From assembly GCA_946902985.2 (NCBI GenBank), contig OX336398.1, positions 233,202,556 to 233,266,555 of the forward strand: a stretch of DNA of 64,000 nt, in the 5' to 3' direction. Positions 25,619-37,267 of this stretch are shown one piece after another. A program made the translations under genes and the position numbers. The DNA comes from Meconema thalassinum. Its lineage: Eukaryota > Arthropoda > Insecta > Orthoptera > Tettigoniidae. The notes under the pieces are model-generated. The model did not search any database, was not told the DNA's origin, and was given only the letters and a program-made list of their open reading frames with translations. Every line of letters starts with the position of its first letter. Positions within the stretch are counted from its first letter, which is position 1.

Positions 25619-25660
25619 AGCTGGCCGAAACGTCAAGAAGAAGAATTGGTATTCCAGCAA
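25605..25660 (+). other. LINE 3' tail bounding the satellite
   Basis: gtggtccatagctggccgaa followed by an aagaagaagaa stretch aligns with the end of the nearby LINE (28150-28190: gtggtccacagtaggccaca then a gaa-rich tail). The satellite therefore sits between the coding end and the 3' terminus of one LINE. Confidence 0.8.
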
Positions 25661-25875
25661 CAAAAAATCACAACAGATACACATTTCGGCAAATGGTCAA
25701 AACTATCGAAATTGTAAAGTGGAGTCTGAGCCTAGGAGACGGAGAGGGCCGCTGATCGATGGACTCTAGAAAAACTGGGAGGATGTCAAGAGCATGATCT
25801 AGACACAAACGATACTGGTTGTTAACATGCAGTTCATACAGCCTCAACTCAAAAGTCAAATAATAACAATAATAA
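25661..25875. other. Unassigned spacer ending in an (AAT)-like tract
   Basis: No recognisable frame. The segment ends in aaataataacaataataacc at about 25858-25877, which looks like the tail of another retroelement, just before the next LINE copy. Confidence 0.4.
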
Positions 25876-28203
25876 CCGAATAGGCATCAAAAGAGAGGTA
25901 AAAGGAAACCAAGGATCGACACGGAAATTCTGAAACAAAACAAAAATTTCTATCAAGAAAACCTGTCAACGTTGGAAATGAATAACTGGGAAGAAATTAG
26001 AGAATCGTTAACTAAAGCGGTCGAAAACGTGGGGCTGCGAAAAAGAAAAAAGAAACACAGGTGGTGGAACATACCATGTGACAACGCTGTTGACGAGAGG
26101 CTGAAGACATGGAAGAGGTGGTATTCCAACCCAACGAAGGAAAATTGGAATGATTTCAGTCAACAAAGGAAAGCCACAGCCAAGATCATCAAAGGAGAAA
26201 AGAGACAATATGATAAAGACCGGTTAGAAAGTATAGAAGAAGACTTCAAGAAAAATAACACCAGAAAGTTCTACAGAACTTTTAAGGAAGAATTACAACA
26301 ATACCAACCTCCAAGTCTATGTTTTAAAAGGAAGGATGGTACACTCGCATTGAGTAACGAAAATTGCCACCTGTTGGCCAAGTATTTCGAAAGCCTGTTA
26401 AACTGCAAGGAACCACTGGAAAAACTGAAGTTCGAGAAGCCACCAAAGATGAATCCACAGTCTAAACCACCAAGCCTCATAGAAATACAGAAAATCATTA
26501 AAGAACTCAAAAACGGTGATGATATGATGATGATAATTGTTGTTTTAAGGGGCCTAACATCTAGGTTATCGGCCCACTCAAAAACGACAAAGCACTAGGA
26601 GAAGATGGTATAGTAGCTGAAATGTGGAAAATTGGAGGAGATAAGTTAGCGGAGAACTTACACCGTCTAATCTGTGATATTTGGGAAATACCCAAAGACT
26701 GGAAAGGCGCACTTATACATCCGCTCCATAAGAAGGGAGATCGGACTGACCCAAACAACTACCGGGGAGTTTCGATACTATCTATTGCTTACAAAGTACT
26801 TTCGAAGGCGTTGCTAAACATCGTAGAAGAACAGGTGGATCATCAAATAGGTGAATATCAAGGGGGCTTTTGAAAGGGAAGATCCTGTGTGGAACAGATC
26901 TTTGGTCTGAAAGTAAGAGCTCTACGAAGCAACAACACCGTAGTTGTGTTCATTGATTTCAGAAAAGCATATGATTCCATCGACCGGCAGACACTCTTCA
27001 ATGTTTTGGAGGAATTTGGAATAGATGGCAAAACGCGGGCAATTATAAAACAGACACTAACAGAAACCGTCTCCAAAGTAAAATTTCAAGGAGAAATCTC
27101 AGAGGCTTTTGAGATTAAGACAGGAGTCAGACAATGAGACGGACTATCACCAATTTTGTTTAACATCGTCCTGGAAAAAATAATGAGAGTATGGAGGAAA
27201 GCAATAAAAGAAGAAGGTATAGAAGGAATCTGTTTAGGAACAAAAAAGCAAGGTGTAAAGGTGGATTGCTTAGCGTTTGCTGATGACATGGCATTGCTAG
27301 CCAAAGGAAAAGATGAAGCTCGAATAATGCTTGAAAAATTACATGAAATAGCTGAGAAGACTGGACTCAGGATCTCATACGAAAAAAACAGAGTACATGG
27401 AGTACAAACACAATAAAGAAAAGCATCTGGAAACAAGATATGGGAAAATCAAGAGAGCTGATAAATTTAAATATCTTGGAGAATGGATCCAGCCGAATGG
27501 ACTTGATAAAGGAGCAAATAGAGGAAGAGCTAGAAAGATGGAACTAGCCTATAAATTAGTACAAAATAGATACAACAAGAGAACTATATCCTACAGGGCA
27601 AAGATAAGACACTATACCACGGTTGTCAAGCCAGAGGGACTCTATAGCTCAGAATGCTTGATATTGAATAAGAAAGGGGAAATCAAGGATTTAGAGAAGA
27701 AGGAAAGGAAAATCTTGAGAAAGATCCTAGGACCTGAAAAACAAAAAAGATTGTACATGGAGGAAGAGGAGAAATGAAGATCTCTACAGACAGGCAGAGA
27801 AAATCACAGACACCATCCGTAAGAGGAGATTGAAGTTTTATGGACACCTCATGAGAATGAGCGAGAGTGGACTAACGAAGAGAATCTTTAACTACATCAC
27901 CAAGATCAAGGCAACTACATTATGGATAGAGGAAACGAGAAAAGACATGGAGGAAGTGGGGATAAATCCAGAAGACATTTGGAATAGAGATGTGTTTCGA
28001 GCTAAGATTGATAAATTCAAGGGGTTCCAGGAAAAGCAATGTAAAAGGGCCAAAAACACCTGGTCAGATGAGAGGAGGAGGAACCACAGCGAAAGGATGA
28101 ATAAATTTTGGGAGAAGAAAAAAAGACTAACCAACAAATCAGTTCTTTTCCGTGGTCCACAGTAGGCCACAATCGAAGGAAGAAGAAGAAGAAGAATAAT
28201 AAT
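25876..28203 (+). pseudogene. 5'-truncated, decayed RTE-like LINE ORF2 (reverse transcriptase)
   Basis: Non-LTR retrotransposon ORF2 lacking its endonuclease end. The frame is open from 25876; KRKPRIDTEILKQNKNFYQ leads into the linker. Reverse transcriptase landmarks in order: LIHPLHKKGDRTDPNNYRGV (26711), GEYQGGF-KGRSCVEQI (26852), FIDFRKAYDSIDR (26952), GVRQ-DGLSPILFN (27125), and the catalytic FADD (27276-27287). Then KFKYLGEW (27463) and the C-terminal FYGHLMRM (27833) and WSDERRRNHSERMNKFW. Defects: a 71-bp insertion with target duplication at 26516-26586, two TGA codons (26872 and 27134) replacing Arg and Gly, a frameshift in the A7 run near 27384, and another near 27777. The tail is gaa/aat-rich (28175-28203). 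RTE-like assignment is inferred from motif style; no phylogeny was possible. Confidence 0.92.
26516..26575 (-). mobile_element. 60-bp SINE-tail fragment inserted in the LINE reverse transcriptase
   Basis: Inserted with a perfect 11-bp duplication actcaaaaacg (26505-26515 and 26576-26586). The insert is the complement of gggccgataacctagatgtt + aggccccttaaaacaacaat with a short gat/aat tail. The same motif appears at 53443-53482, 56866-56932 and 11704-11755. Removing insert plus one duplicate restores the LINE frame (KELKN to DKALGEDG). Confidence 0.9.
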
Positions 28204-29063
28204 AGTGGATGACGTAGCCATACTCAGTATTAACACCCCGGAAGCAATGGAAGCACTGGAACGCTTGCATGAAATAGCAGCCAAAACAGGTCTACAATTA
28301 TATTAAGCGAAGACTCAATACATGGAACGACAGACCAACGATGTGCAAACCATGCATACGATATATGGATCCATAGAGAGAGTCGATAAATTCAAATATT
28401 AAGGGCAATATATACAAATAGCAGGATCAAACAAGGCGTCTAACATAGAACGAACGGTAAAACTTCAGAAAGCATACAAACTCACATGATCACATTGTAA
28501 TAAGAAAAGCGTATCAAGACAGGCCAAACTTAGACACTTCAAAACAGTCGTACTACCAGAAATATTATATGGGTCAAAAACGACAACAATTGGTGCATCA
28601 GGCATCATAGGAACTGAAAAAATAGAACGCAAAATTTTCAGAAAAATATTTGGAGCAATATACAGAGATGGCATATGGATGAAAAGGCCTACCAAATAGC
28701 TATACGAGTACGCAGACAGACTCTCCGATATGATCAGAAAACGCAGACTAACTCTTTACGGGCACAAACAGGGAATGAACAACAACAGACGTACAAAGAA
28801 GATCTTTGATGTAGTAAACAGCTCAAGCAGGAAAACTAATTGGTATCATGAATTAGAGGAAGACTTGAGGCAGGTGGGGATCGACAGGCAAATGATTGGA
28901 GACAGAGGAGAATTCAGAAACAAAATTAACAATACGAAATTTATAGCAAATGAAAAGAAGACAAGAACATTGTGGACAGAACAACGGACTCAGGAACAGT
29001 CAAAGGATGAAGAGATTTTGGGAAGAGAAGAGGAAGAAGGGAGGGAAGTGAAAATTGTGTCAA
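28204..29063 (+). pseudogene. Second decayed LINE fragment (from the reverse transcriptase FADD region to the C-terminus)
   Basis: Begins VDDVAIL (the end of the FADD motif), then LERLHEIAAKTGLQL, VDKFKY, NKKSVSRQAKLRHFKTVV and RKRRLTLYGH (about 28728). It ends near GREEEEGREVKIVSS. At least four in-frame stops. Same family as 25876-28203 but clearly diverged. The 3' end is interrupted by the giant inverted repeat; a likely continuation and (ATA)n tail lie beyond it at 37187-37267. Confidence 0.85.
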
Positions 29064-29507
29064 GTAGGGGGGTAGTGACAGTTCTAACGAGTGTCATGGC
29101 CGCCGCGTGAGTCCAAGCCAATATCTCGTGAACCCATGGTCGGATTTTAACAAATGACGTGTCATTGGACTCGGGCTGACGCCCTCTTTCCAATGGACTA
29201 CTCATTTCAATCCCTAAATAAAACCTACCCCTACTAGGGGGTGAAATTGTAATTTTTTAGTGAAAGTCTCTTTTCAAATGCGACATGTATAAGGTACGCT
29301 GCTAAAATGAACTTAAACGTGGTTGCTCATATCGCGCATGCGTTTTACGAAATGCCGCTATGGATTAACATTTTTGTTTTTGTTTTGTACGCATGCGCAC
29401 TAGGGATTTTTGTAAGAGGGCGAGCTCTTTGAAAAAAATTATTGATAAGAAGGGGTTTTGGTGGTGGGGAGAAAACCAGATAGTCGCCTACTTTCCTACG
29501 AAGTTTG

Positions 29508-29803
29508 CCGATATCTCTCGAACGCAAGGACGGATTTGGACGTGTGACGTGTCAAATTGCTTGTCTCGAAGCCCTATATATGTTATTAATAGGTTAAAGT
29601 TTTGAGAATGAGGGAAACTGGCTTTTTGGGGGTAAAACCTTGATTTTATACTTTTTCTGATATTTCACGAATGCATGGTCGGATTCGGTCCTATGACGTG
29701 TCAAATGGCTTGTCTCGAAACCCTCTTTATTTTTGTAATAGGTTAAAGTTTTTGAGAATGAGGGAAACAGAATTTTTTGTTGTAAAACTGTGATTTTAGA
29801 CTT
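29508..29803 (+). repeat. 148-bp subterminal tandem repeat (two copies per arm)
   Basis: 29508-29655 and 29656-29803 share gacgtgtcaaat, gcttgtctcgaa, ataggttaaagttt and gagaatgagggaaac in the same order. A more diverged relative with the gtcggatt...gacgtgtca core lies at about 29125-29180. The mirror copies are at about 36447-36745. Confidence 0.85.
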
Positions 29804-31594
29804 TCTGTTATGTATCACAAACCAATAACGCCAGAGACGTATACGAGGGGTCGTAGGACTCGGGGTGACGCCCCTCCCCTCCCCCCCCCCCCTTTCGAAT
29901 ATAGTATTTATGTTTTAAAAAATGCGAAAGGGCCTAACGACACTTATGTTGAAAACATTTCAGTTTTTAAAACTTTTCTTAAATCTGTCTAAAATGTTCA
30001 TGACGAGTGGTTGTAGATAGAAAGAGACGATACCACTGGACACGTGTTTCAACGAAGCTATTACTGGCCACGGTGGTGATATACCAATACAGTATTCGCT
30101 ATTTCGATGAGACGGCGGGTTCAGGGTTCGTTTTCTGATTTTTCCTATGATGGAATTCCTAATGTAAACGATTATGAGTGACATGACAAATGATAATTCC
30201 TTGATCCGATGAAGTTGGCTTTAGATAGAACAAACAGAACTTGGTTATATGTTGCTTGAAGTGAGTATAGAAAACAAACTTGCTGGGGCAGACTGACAGG
30301 ATGTGAATGTTATTTGAGCTTATTGGAATGCATTGACTTGACTTGACAATAGGGCAATGAAAAAAAGCACAGAGATGCTGAAGACACTTGAAGGTCAAAC
30401 GATATGGCAATCATGGTGGGAGGGGGAAGCTAGGATGATGTCGCCGATTATGTTCAATGTTCAATGGATGAATTTATATTTTGCGAAGCATTGTTCGGAG
30501 AGGGTCATGTGACGACTTGTTTTAAGGGTATTTATTTTTTCAATGTTTCCTATGGTGGACTCATTGATTGAAATAATCCAAAACTGCTAGGGCATGGCCT
30601 TGAGATTTTATAAACCGATAATGGGATTTTGACATACAAGATCCACTCAGAACTTGACATGATGTCATTCTTTTTATGGCTTATGAATTTCCCCAAAAAA
30701 GACCCAAAACAACAAGATCATGGACTTTTGCTTTTCTTAATATATTGCAAACCCATAATGTAAGATGTTTACTGTGAGTGACGAAATCTAGCTAGGTAAA
30801 GAAAGAATTATTGTAGGATATATGTATGGTGACTGACACGTCTTTGACCATTGGAACTTGTTTTCAGATCTGACTGTAGTACATAGGGAGTATAGGTTGT
30901 AGGCATGGATTGACAAACGGTGCACACAAATTTCAATTTATCGATTCAAGAATTAAGAGTAGACTATCATTAATTAATTGGTTAAAGAGTGTAGCTAAAC
31001 ATAAAAAAATGGTGACTACATTAAACTAAACTGAACCAAGTCGAATCAAACCCAACTGAACCAAACCAAGCCTAATGAAAACCAAACCTAATCAAGAACA
31101 AGCCAAGGGCTTAAGTGCAAAACTTGTGGGGGAATGCAGTCATTGGCAATGTCCAAAGAAAGGGATAACGCTCTACCTCTAGAGGGTAAGGTAAAGCTAG
31201 CGCATGGAGCTAATGCATATTCCCAAGTACATGAACCACACACACACACACACAACTATTCTATGCTGTTTTTATGAGTTAACTTTTAAAACTTACTCAG
31301 AGGTTACTGAGCAAGATGGTCGCTACACACAACAAGCTTTAAATACCTGAGGCTAATAATCTATACACACACACACACACACACACACACGCTTGTTCTA
31401 AACTAAACTGTCTTGCTGGCAGTGCTCACACAGTAGGCAAATGACAGAAATGCTTGGCTAACAGAAATACAATCATTTTCGTTTGTCTAATGTTACCAGC
31501 TAACCATTACATGCTATAGTGGTGAGCACATGTGCCTCTTGCACTGGAGTTCGTAACTCGATTTCTAGCTTTAATGCCTAGAATGAATCAAACT

Positions 31595-31740
31595 AAGAAA
31601 GAAGGGTATGGTGACGCAGTGGTTAAACTGTTAGCCTTTCACTAAGGTAGACTAGGGTTTGATTTTAGGTTAATATACATGTCATAAACAAACAAACAAA
31701 CAAACAAACAAACAAGCAAACAAACAAACAAACAAAAAAG
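31595..31740 (+). other. tRNA-like segment with (CAAA)n tail inside the palindrome arm
   Basis: gtgacgcagtggttaaactg followed about 40 bp later by agactagggtttgatttt resembles RNA polymerase III A and B boxes of a tRNA-derived SINE. It is followed by a (caaa)n run to about 31738. Mirror copy at about 34510-34655. Another degenerate candidate lies at 31885-31985 (gtagagcagtggtaaaatcg). Weak evidence for function. Confidence 0.45.
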
Positions 31741-32285
31741 CAGAGATAATGTTTAAAACTGATTACACATGTCGCTTTTCAAATTATTACTTAGATTGCA
31801 AATACAAAGGTGGACTGGGTTTGATATACAGTTAATGCTGCCTATCGCATACTAGCCTGTAAGAAAGCCAAACAAGCAAAAGGCGTAGGTAGAGCAGTGG
31901 TAAAATCGCTATGTGTAGAGAACTACCTAACGGTTTTATGAACTGGCAATGGTATGTCGCATAAACAGTGCAGGATACAATCCAGCAACCATAATTTTTA
32001 TCTTGTGGAGCAGAGAAAACATATATAGAGAGAGAGATATAGAAAGCTTGTGTATGTATGGGTAGCATTGATTGTTTGACCAGAGAAAATACGATGAGGT
32101 AGGGTGGGGAGAGGGAGAATTAACACTTATATATGAATGAATGGTAAATAGTATTTTTGTTTTTTTTTCAATAGTTTTGTTTTTCAAATGCAGTGGTAGA
32201 TAGCCGTTATTTTGTAAAACATTCTTACTTGCAGTAGTAATAAGACTCTATGGTTCCGCTAACACATAGATAGACTGTATTATTG

Positions 32286-32561
32286 CCATGGTCAAGCACT
32301 CACATTAAGATCATTTTCAAAATCATAAAATGAAAAATAAAAAATCTTGTTTTGGAAATATCGTTTTTCAACATACACAAAATAAATATATAAACAAATT
32401 GTAAACAGCAAAATGGAAAATCCATGGTCAAGCACTCACATTAAGATCATTTACAAAATCATAAAATGAAAAATAAAAAAATCTTGTTTTGGAAATATCG
32501 ATTTTTTTCAACATACACAAAATAAATATATAAAAAATTTGTAAACAGCAAAATGGAAAAT
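32286..32561 (+). repeat. 136-140 bp tandem duplication in the palindrome arm
   Basis: ccatggtcaagcactcacat at 32286 and 32422 begins two successive copies, each ending with aacagcaaaatggaaaatcc. Mirror copies at about 33698-33975 in the right arm, so the duplication predates the inverted duplication. Confidence 0.85.
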
Positions 32562-33001
32562 CCATGTTTCCATATAGACAAAATTTAAAAACCTTAAACG
32601 GACATTTAAGAAAATATATGCAATTGGGAAATTGACAAATGTGTAAATATGAAAATGGAAAAATCCATGTTTCCATATCATGAAATTGAAAAACATCAAA
32701 CTGTCATTTAAAAAAAAATGCAAATGGAAAATTGACAAATTGCAATGTGTGAAATGTGAAATTGAACAAATGGCTATCATTATTTAAAAAAAAAGAACAT
32801 GGTGCTCTATGGTTGAGGTGTGAATCAAACCCTCTCTACTTATTTGGACCACCCGAGACTGAGTAGACTAGTTTTAGTTGTCATACCGCTTTTAAAAGTT
32901 TGTCTTAAATCTAGGAATTGAACCCAAGAGCTTGTAGGGGAGATCCAAGGTTATAATATGTTAAACAGATAGCCTTGAATGTAGGGTGTGGTAGCTATAT
33001 A

Positions 33002-33257
33002 TATATAACATTGCAGTTATGAGTCTTGTGAACTGGGTGTTTAATATAGGGTTAAAGGCATTTTAAAATAATTTTAGAAAAGCTCTTAGGTATCGTGTCA
33101 TGGGTTTTAGTAATGCATTACTGTTCGTTGACTAACATTTACCGTTACACAACATTATTTTGGTGAGCTCTACATGTTGTTGTTTGAGTCGTTAGTTTTT
33201 TGACTGGTTTGATGCAGATCTCCATGCCTCCCTCCCCCGAGCGAAACGTCTCATCTC
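33002..33257. other. Asymmetric spacer of the giant palindrome
   Basis: 256 bp with no counterpart on the other side. Its right part (about 33178-33257, with tgactggtttgatgcagatc) matches the antisense LINE 3' end at 57375-57475. The match continues past 33258 into the right arm, to about 33345. Confidence 0.75.
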
Positions 33258-34856
33258 TATATAGCTACCACACCCTACATTCAAGGCTATCTGTTTAACA
33301 TATGATAACCTTGGATCTCCCCTACAAGCTCTTGGGTTCAATTCCTAGATTTAAGACAAACTTTTAAAAGCGGTATGACAACTAAAACTAGTCTACTCAG
33401 TCTCGGGTGGTCCAAATAAGTAGAGAGGGTTTGATTCACACCTCAACCATAGAGCACCATGTTCTTTTTTTTTTTTTAATAATGATAGCCATTTGTTCAA
33501 TTTCACATTTCACACATTGCAATTTGTCAATTTTCCATTTGCATTTTTTTTAAATGACAGTTTGATGTTTTTCAATTTCATGATATGGAAACATGGATTT
33601 TTCCATTTTCATATTTACACATTTGTCAATTTCCCATTTGCATATATTTTCTTAAATGTCCGTTTAAGGTTTTTAAATTTTGTCTATATGGAAACATGGA
33701 TTTTCCATTTTGCTGTTTACAAATTTTTTATATATTTATTTTGTGTATGTTGAAAAAAATCGATATTTCCAAAACAAGATTTTTTTATTTTTCATTTTAT
33801 GATTTTGTAAATGATCTTAATGTGAGTGCTTGACCATGGATTTTCCATTTTGCTGTTTACAATTTGTTTATATATTTATTTTGTGTATGTTGAAAAACGA
33901 TATTTCCAAAACAAGATTTTTTATTTTTCATTTTATGATTTTGTAAATGATCTTAATGTGAGTGCTTGACCATGGCAATAATACAGTCTATCTATGTGTT
34001 AGCGGAACCATAGAGTCTTATTACTACTGCAAGTAAGAATGTTTTACAAAATAACGGCTATCTACCACTGCATTTGAAAAACAAAACTATTGAAAAAAAA
34101 TACTATTTACCATTCATTCATATATAAGTGTTAATTCTCCCTCTCCCCACCCTACCTCATCGTATTTTCTCTGGTCAAACAATCAATGCTACCCATACAT
34201 ACACAAGCTTTCTATATATCTCTCTCTATATATGTTTTCTCTGCTCCACAAGATAAAAATTATGGTTGCTGGATTGTATCCTGCACTGTTTATGCGACAT
34301 ACCATTGCCAGTTCATAAAACCGTTAGGTAGTTCTCTACACATAGCGATTTTACCACTGCTCTACCTACGCCTTTTGCTTGTTTGGCTTTCTTACAGGCT
34401 AGTATGCGATAGGCAGCATTAACTGTATATCAAACCCAGTCCACCTTTGTATTTGCAATCTAAGTAATAATTTGAAAAGCGACATGTGTAATCAGTTTTA
34501 AACATTATCTCTGCTTTTTTGTTTGTTTGTTTGTTTGCTTGTTTGTTTGTTTGTTTGTTTGTTTATGACATGTATATTAACCTAAAATCAAACCCTAGTC
34601 TACCTTAGTGAAAGGCTAACAGTTTAACCACTGCGTCACCATACCCTTCTTTCTTAGTTTGATTCATTCTAGGCATTAAAGCTAGAAATCGAGTTACGAA
34701 CTCCAGTGCAAGAGGCACATGTGCTCACCACTATAGCATGTAATGGTTAGCTGGTAACATTAGACAAACGAAAATGATTGTATTTCTGTTAGCCAAGCAT
34801 TTCTGTCATTTGCCTACTGTGTGAGCACTGCCAGCAAGACAGTTTAGTTTAGAACA

Positions 34857-34890
<34 letters not shown>

Positions 34891-37186
34891 GATTATTAGC
34901 CTCAGGTATTTAAAGCTTGTTGTGTGTAGCGACCATCTTGCTCAGTAACCTCTGAGTAAGTTTTAAAAGTTAACTCATAAAAACAGCATAGAATAGTTGT
35001 GTGTGTGTGTGTGTGGTTCATGTACTTGGGAATATGCATTAGCTCCATGCGCTAGCTTTACCTTACCCTCTAGAGTTAGAGCGTTATCCCTTTCTTTGGA
35101 CATTGCCAATGACTGCATTCCCCCACAAGTTTTGCACTTAAGCCCTTGGCTTGTTCTTGATTAGGTTTGGTTTGCTTTAGGCTTGGTTTGGTTCAGTTGG
35201 GTTTGATTCGACTTGGTTCAGTTTAGTTTAATGTAGTCACCATTTTTTTATTTTTAGCTACACTCTTTAACCAATTAATTAATGATAGTCTACTCTTAAT
35301 TCTTGAATCGATAAATTGAAATTTGTGTGCACCGTTTGTCAATCCATGCCTACAACCTATACTCCCTATGTACTACAGTCAGATCTGAAAACAAGTTCCA
35401 ATGGTCAAAGACGTGTCAGTCACCATACATATATCCTACAATAATTCTTTCTTTACCTAGCTAGATTTCGTCACTCACAGTAAACATCTTACATTATGGG
35501 TTTGCAATATATTAAGAAAAGCAAAAGTCCATGATCTTGTTGTTTTGGGTCTTTTTTGGGGAAATTCATAAGCCATAAAAAGAATGACATCATGTCAAGT
35601 TCTGAGTGGATCTTGTATGTCAAAATCCCATTATCGGTTTATAAAATCTCAAGGCCATGCCCTAGCAGTTTTGGATTATTTCAATCAATGAGTCCACCAT
35701 AGGAAACATTGAAAAAATAAATACCCTTAAACAAGTCGTCACATGACCCTCTCCGAACAATGCTTCGCAAAATATAAATTCATCCATTGAACATTGAACA
35801 TAATCGGCGACATCATCCTAGCTTCCCCCTCCCACCATGATTGCCATATCGTTTGACCTTCAAGTGTCTTCAGCATCTCTGTGCTTTTTTTTTCATTGCC
35901 CTATTGTCAAGTCAAGTCAATGCATTCCAATAAGCTCAAATAACATTCACATCCTGTCAGTCTGCCCCAGCAAGTTTGTTTTCTATACTCACTTCAAGCA
36001 ACATATAACCAAGTTCTGTTTGTTCTATCTAAAGCCAACTTCATCGGATCAAGGAATTATCATTTGTCATGTCACTCATAATCGTTTACATTAGGAATTC
36101 CATCATAGGAAAAATCAGAAAACGAACCCTGAACCCGCCGTCTCATCGAAATAGCGAATACTGTATTGGTATATCACCACCGTGGCCAGTAATAGCTTCG
36201 TTGAAACACGTGTCCAGTGGTATCGTCTCTTTCTATCTACAACCACTCGTCATGAACATTTTAGACAGATTTAAGAAAAGTTTTAAAAACTGAAATGTTT
36301 TCAACATAAGTGTCGTTAGGCCCTTTCGCATTTTTTAAAACATAAATACTATATTCGAAAGGGGGGGGGAGGGGAGGTGCGTCACCCCGAGTCCTACGAC
36401 CCCTCGTATACGTCTCTGGCGTTATTGGTTTGTGATACATAACAGAAAGTCTAAAATCACAGTTTTACAACAAAAAATTCTGTTTCCCTCATTCTCAAAA
36501 ACTTTAACCTATTACAAAAATAAAGAGGTTTTCGAGACAAGCCATTTGACACGTCACAGGATCGAATCCGACCATGCATTCGTGAAATATCAGAAAAAGT
36601 CTAAAATCATGGTTTTACCCCCAAAAAGCCAGTTTCCCTCATTCTCAAAACTTTAACCTATTAATAACATATATAGGGCTTCGAGACAAGCAATTTGACA
36701 CGTCACACGTCCAAATCCGTCCTTGCGTTCGAGAGATATCGGCAAACTTCGTAGGAAAGTAGGCGACTATCTGGTTCTCTCCTCACCACCAAAACCCCTT
36801 CTTATCAATCATTTTTTTCAAAGAGCTCGCCCTCTTACAAAAATCCCTAGTGCGCATGCGTACAAAACAAAAACAAAAATGTTAATCCATAGCGGCATCT
36901 CGTAAAACGCATGCGCGATATGAGCAACCACGTTTAAGTTCATTTTAGCAGCGTACCTTATACATGTAGCATTTGAAAAGAGACTTTCACTAAAAAATTA
37001 CAATTTCACCCCCTAGTTGGGGTAGGTTTTATTTAGGGATTGAAATGAGTAGTCCATTGGAAAGAGGGCGTCAGCTCGAGTCCAATGACACGTCATTTGT
37101 TAAAATCCGACCATGGGTTCACGAGATATTGGCTTGGACTCACGCGGCGGCCATGACACTCGTTAGAACTGTCACTACCCCCCTAC
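33258..37186 (-). repeat. Giant inverted repeat, right arm (3.93 kb)
   Basis: Reverse complement of 29064-33001. Starts tatatagctaccacacccta and ends actgtcactacccccctac. Small differences from the left arm include microsatellite lengths, the poly-C tract near 29880 / 36360, and a few substitutions near 35060, 35170 and 36600. Confidence 0.97.
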
Positions 37187-37267
37187 TGTGTCATCATGAG
37201 ATATTTAAGTTCAAACACTGTCCATAAGGGCAAAAATGATATAATAATAATAATAATAATAATAATA
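37187..37267 (+). other. Probable 3' end of the interrupted LINE copy, with (ATA)n tail
   Basis: tgtgtcatcatgagatattt ... cactgtccataagggc then (ata)n at 37240-37267. Position and tail style suit the 3' terminus of the LINE at 28204-29063, separated from it by the palindrome. Confidence 0.5.

Larger units (their letters stand above)
29064..33001 (+). repeat. Giant inverted repeat, left arm (3.94 kb)
   Basis: Pairs with 33258-37186 in reverse complement over its whole length, with scattered substitutions and small indels that look denser in the outer kilobase. Starts gtaggggggtagtgacagtt. Contains (CA)n near 31235 and 31365, (CAAA)n at 31688-31735, subterminal 148-bp repeats, a 136-bp tandem duplication, and several tRNA-like promoter segments. 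No credible coding frame; mirrored short open frames in both arms follow from the pairing. Confidence 0.97.
29064..37186. mobile_element. 8.1-kb palindromic element, possibly transposed
   Basis: Two arms of about 3.93 kb around a 256-bp unique spacer. The outer ends are flanked by tgtgtca on both sides (29056-29062 and 37187-37193), a possible 7-8 bp target-site duplication. The flanks appear to be one LINE 3' end split in two. No transposase in the arms or spacer, so if it moved it used an enzyme from elsewhere. Family not recognised. Confidence 0.7.

Noticed and set aside
30159..36293. Mirrored short frames in both palindrome arms
   Set aside because: They are the same AT-rich non-coding sequence read twice, with no protein motif.
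29064..37186. Assembly hairpin artefact as the sole explanation for the palindrome
   Set aside because: Arms differ by real substitutions and indels, there is a 256-bp unique spacer, and both flanks carry tgtgtca. Not excluded without reads, but not favoured.
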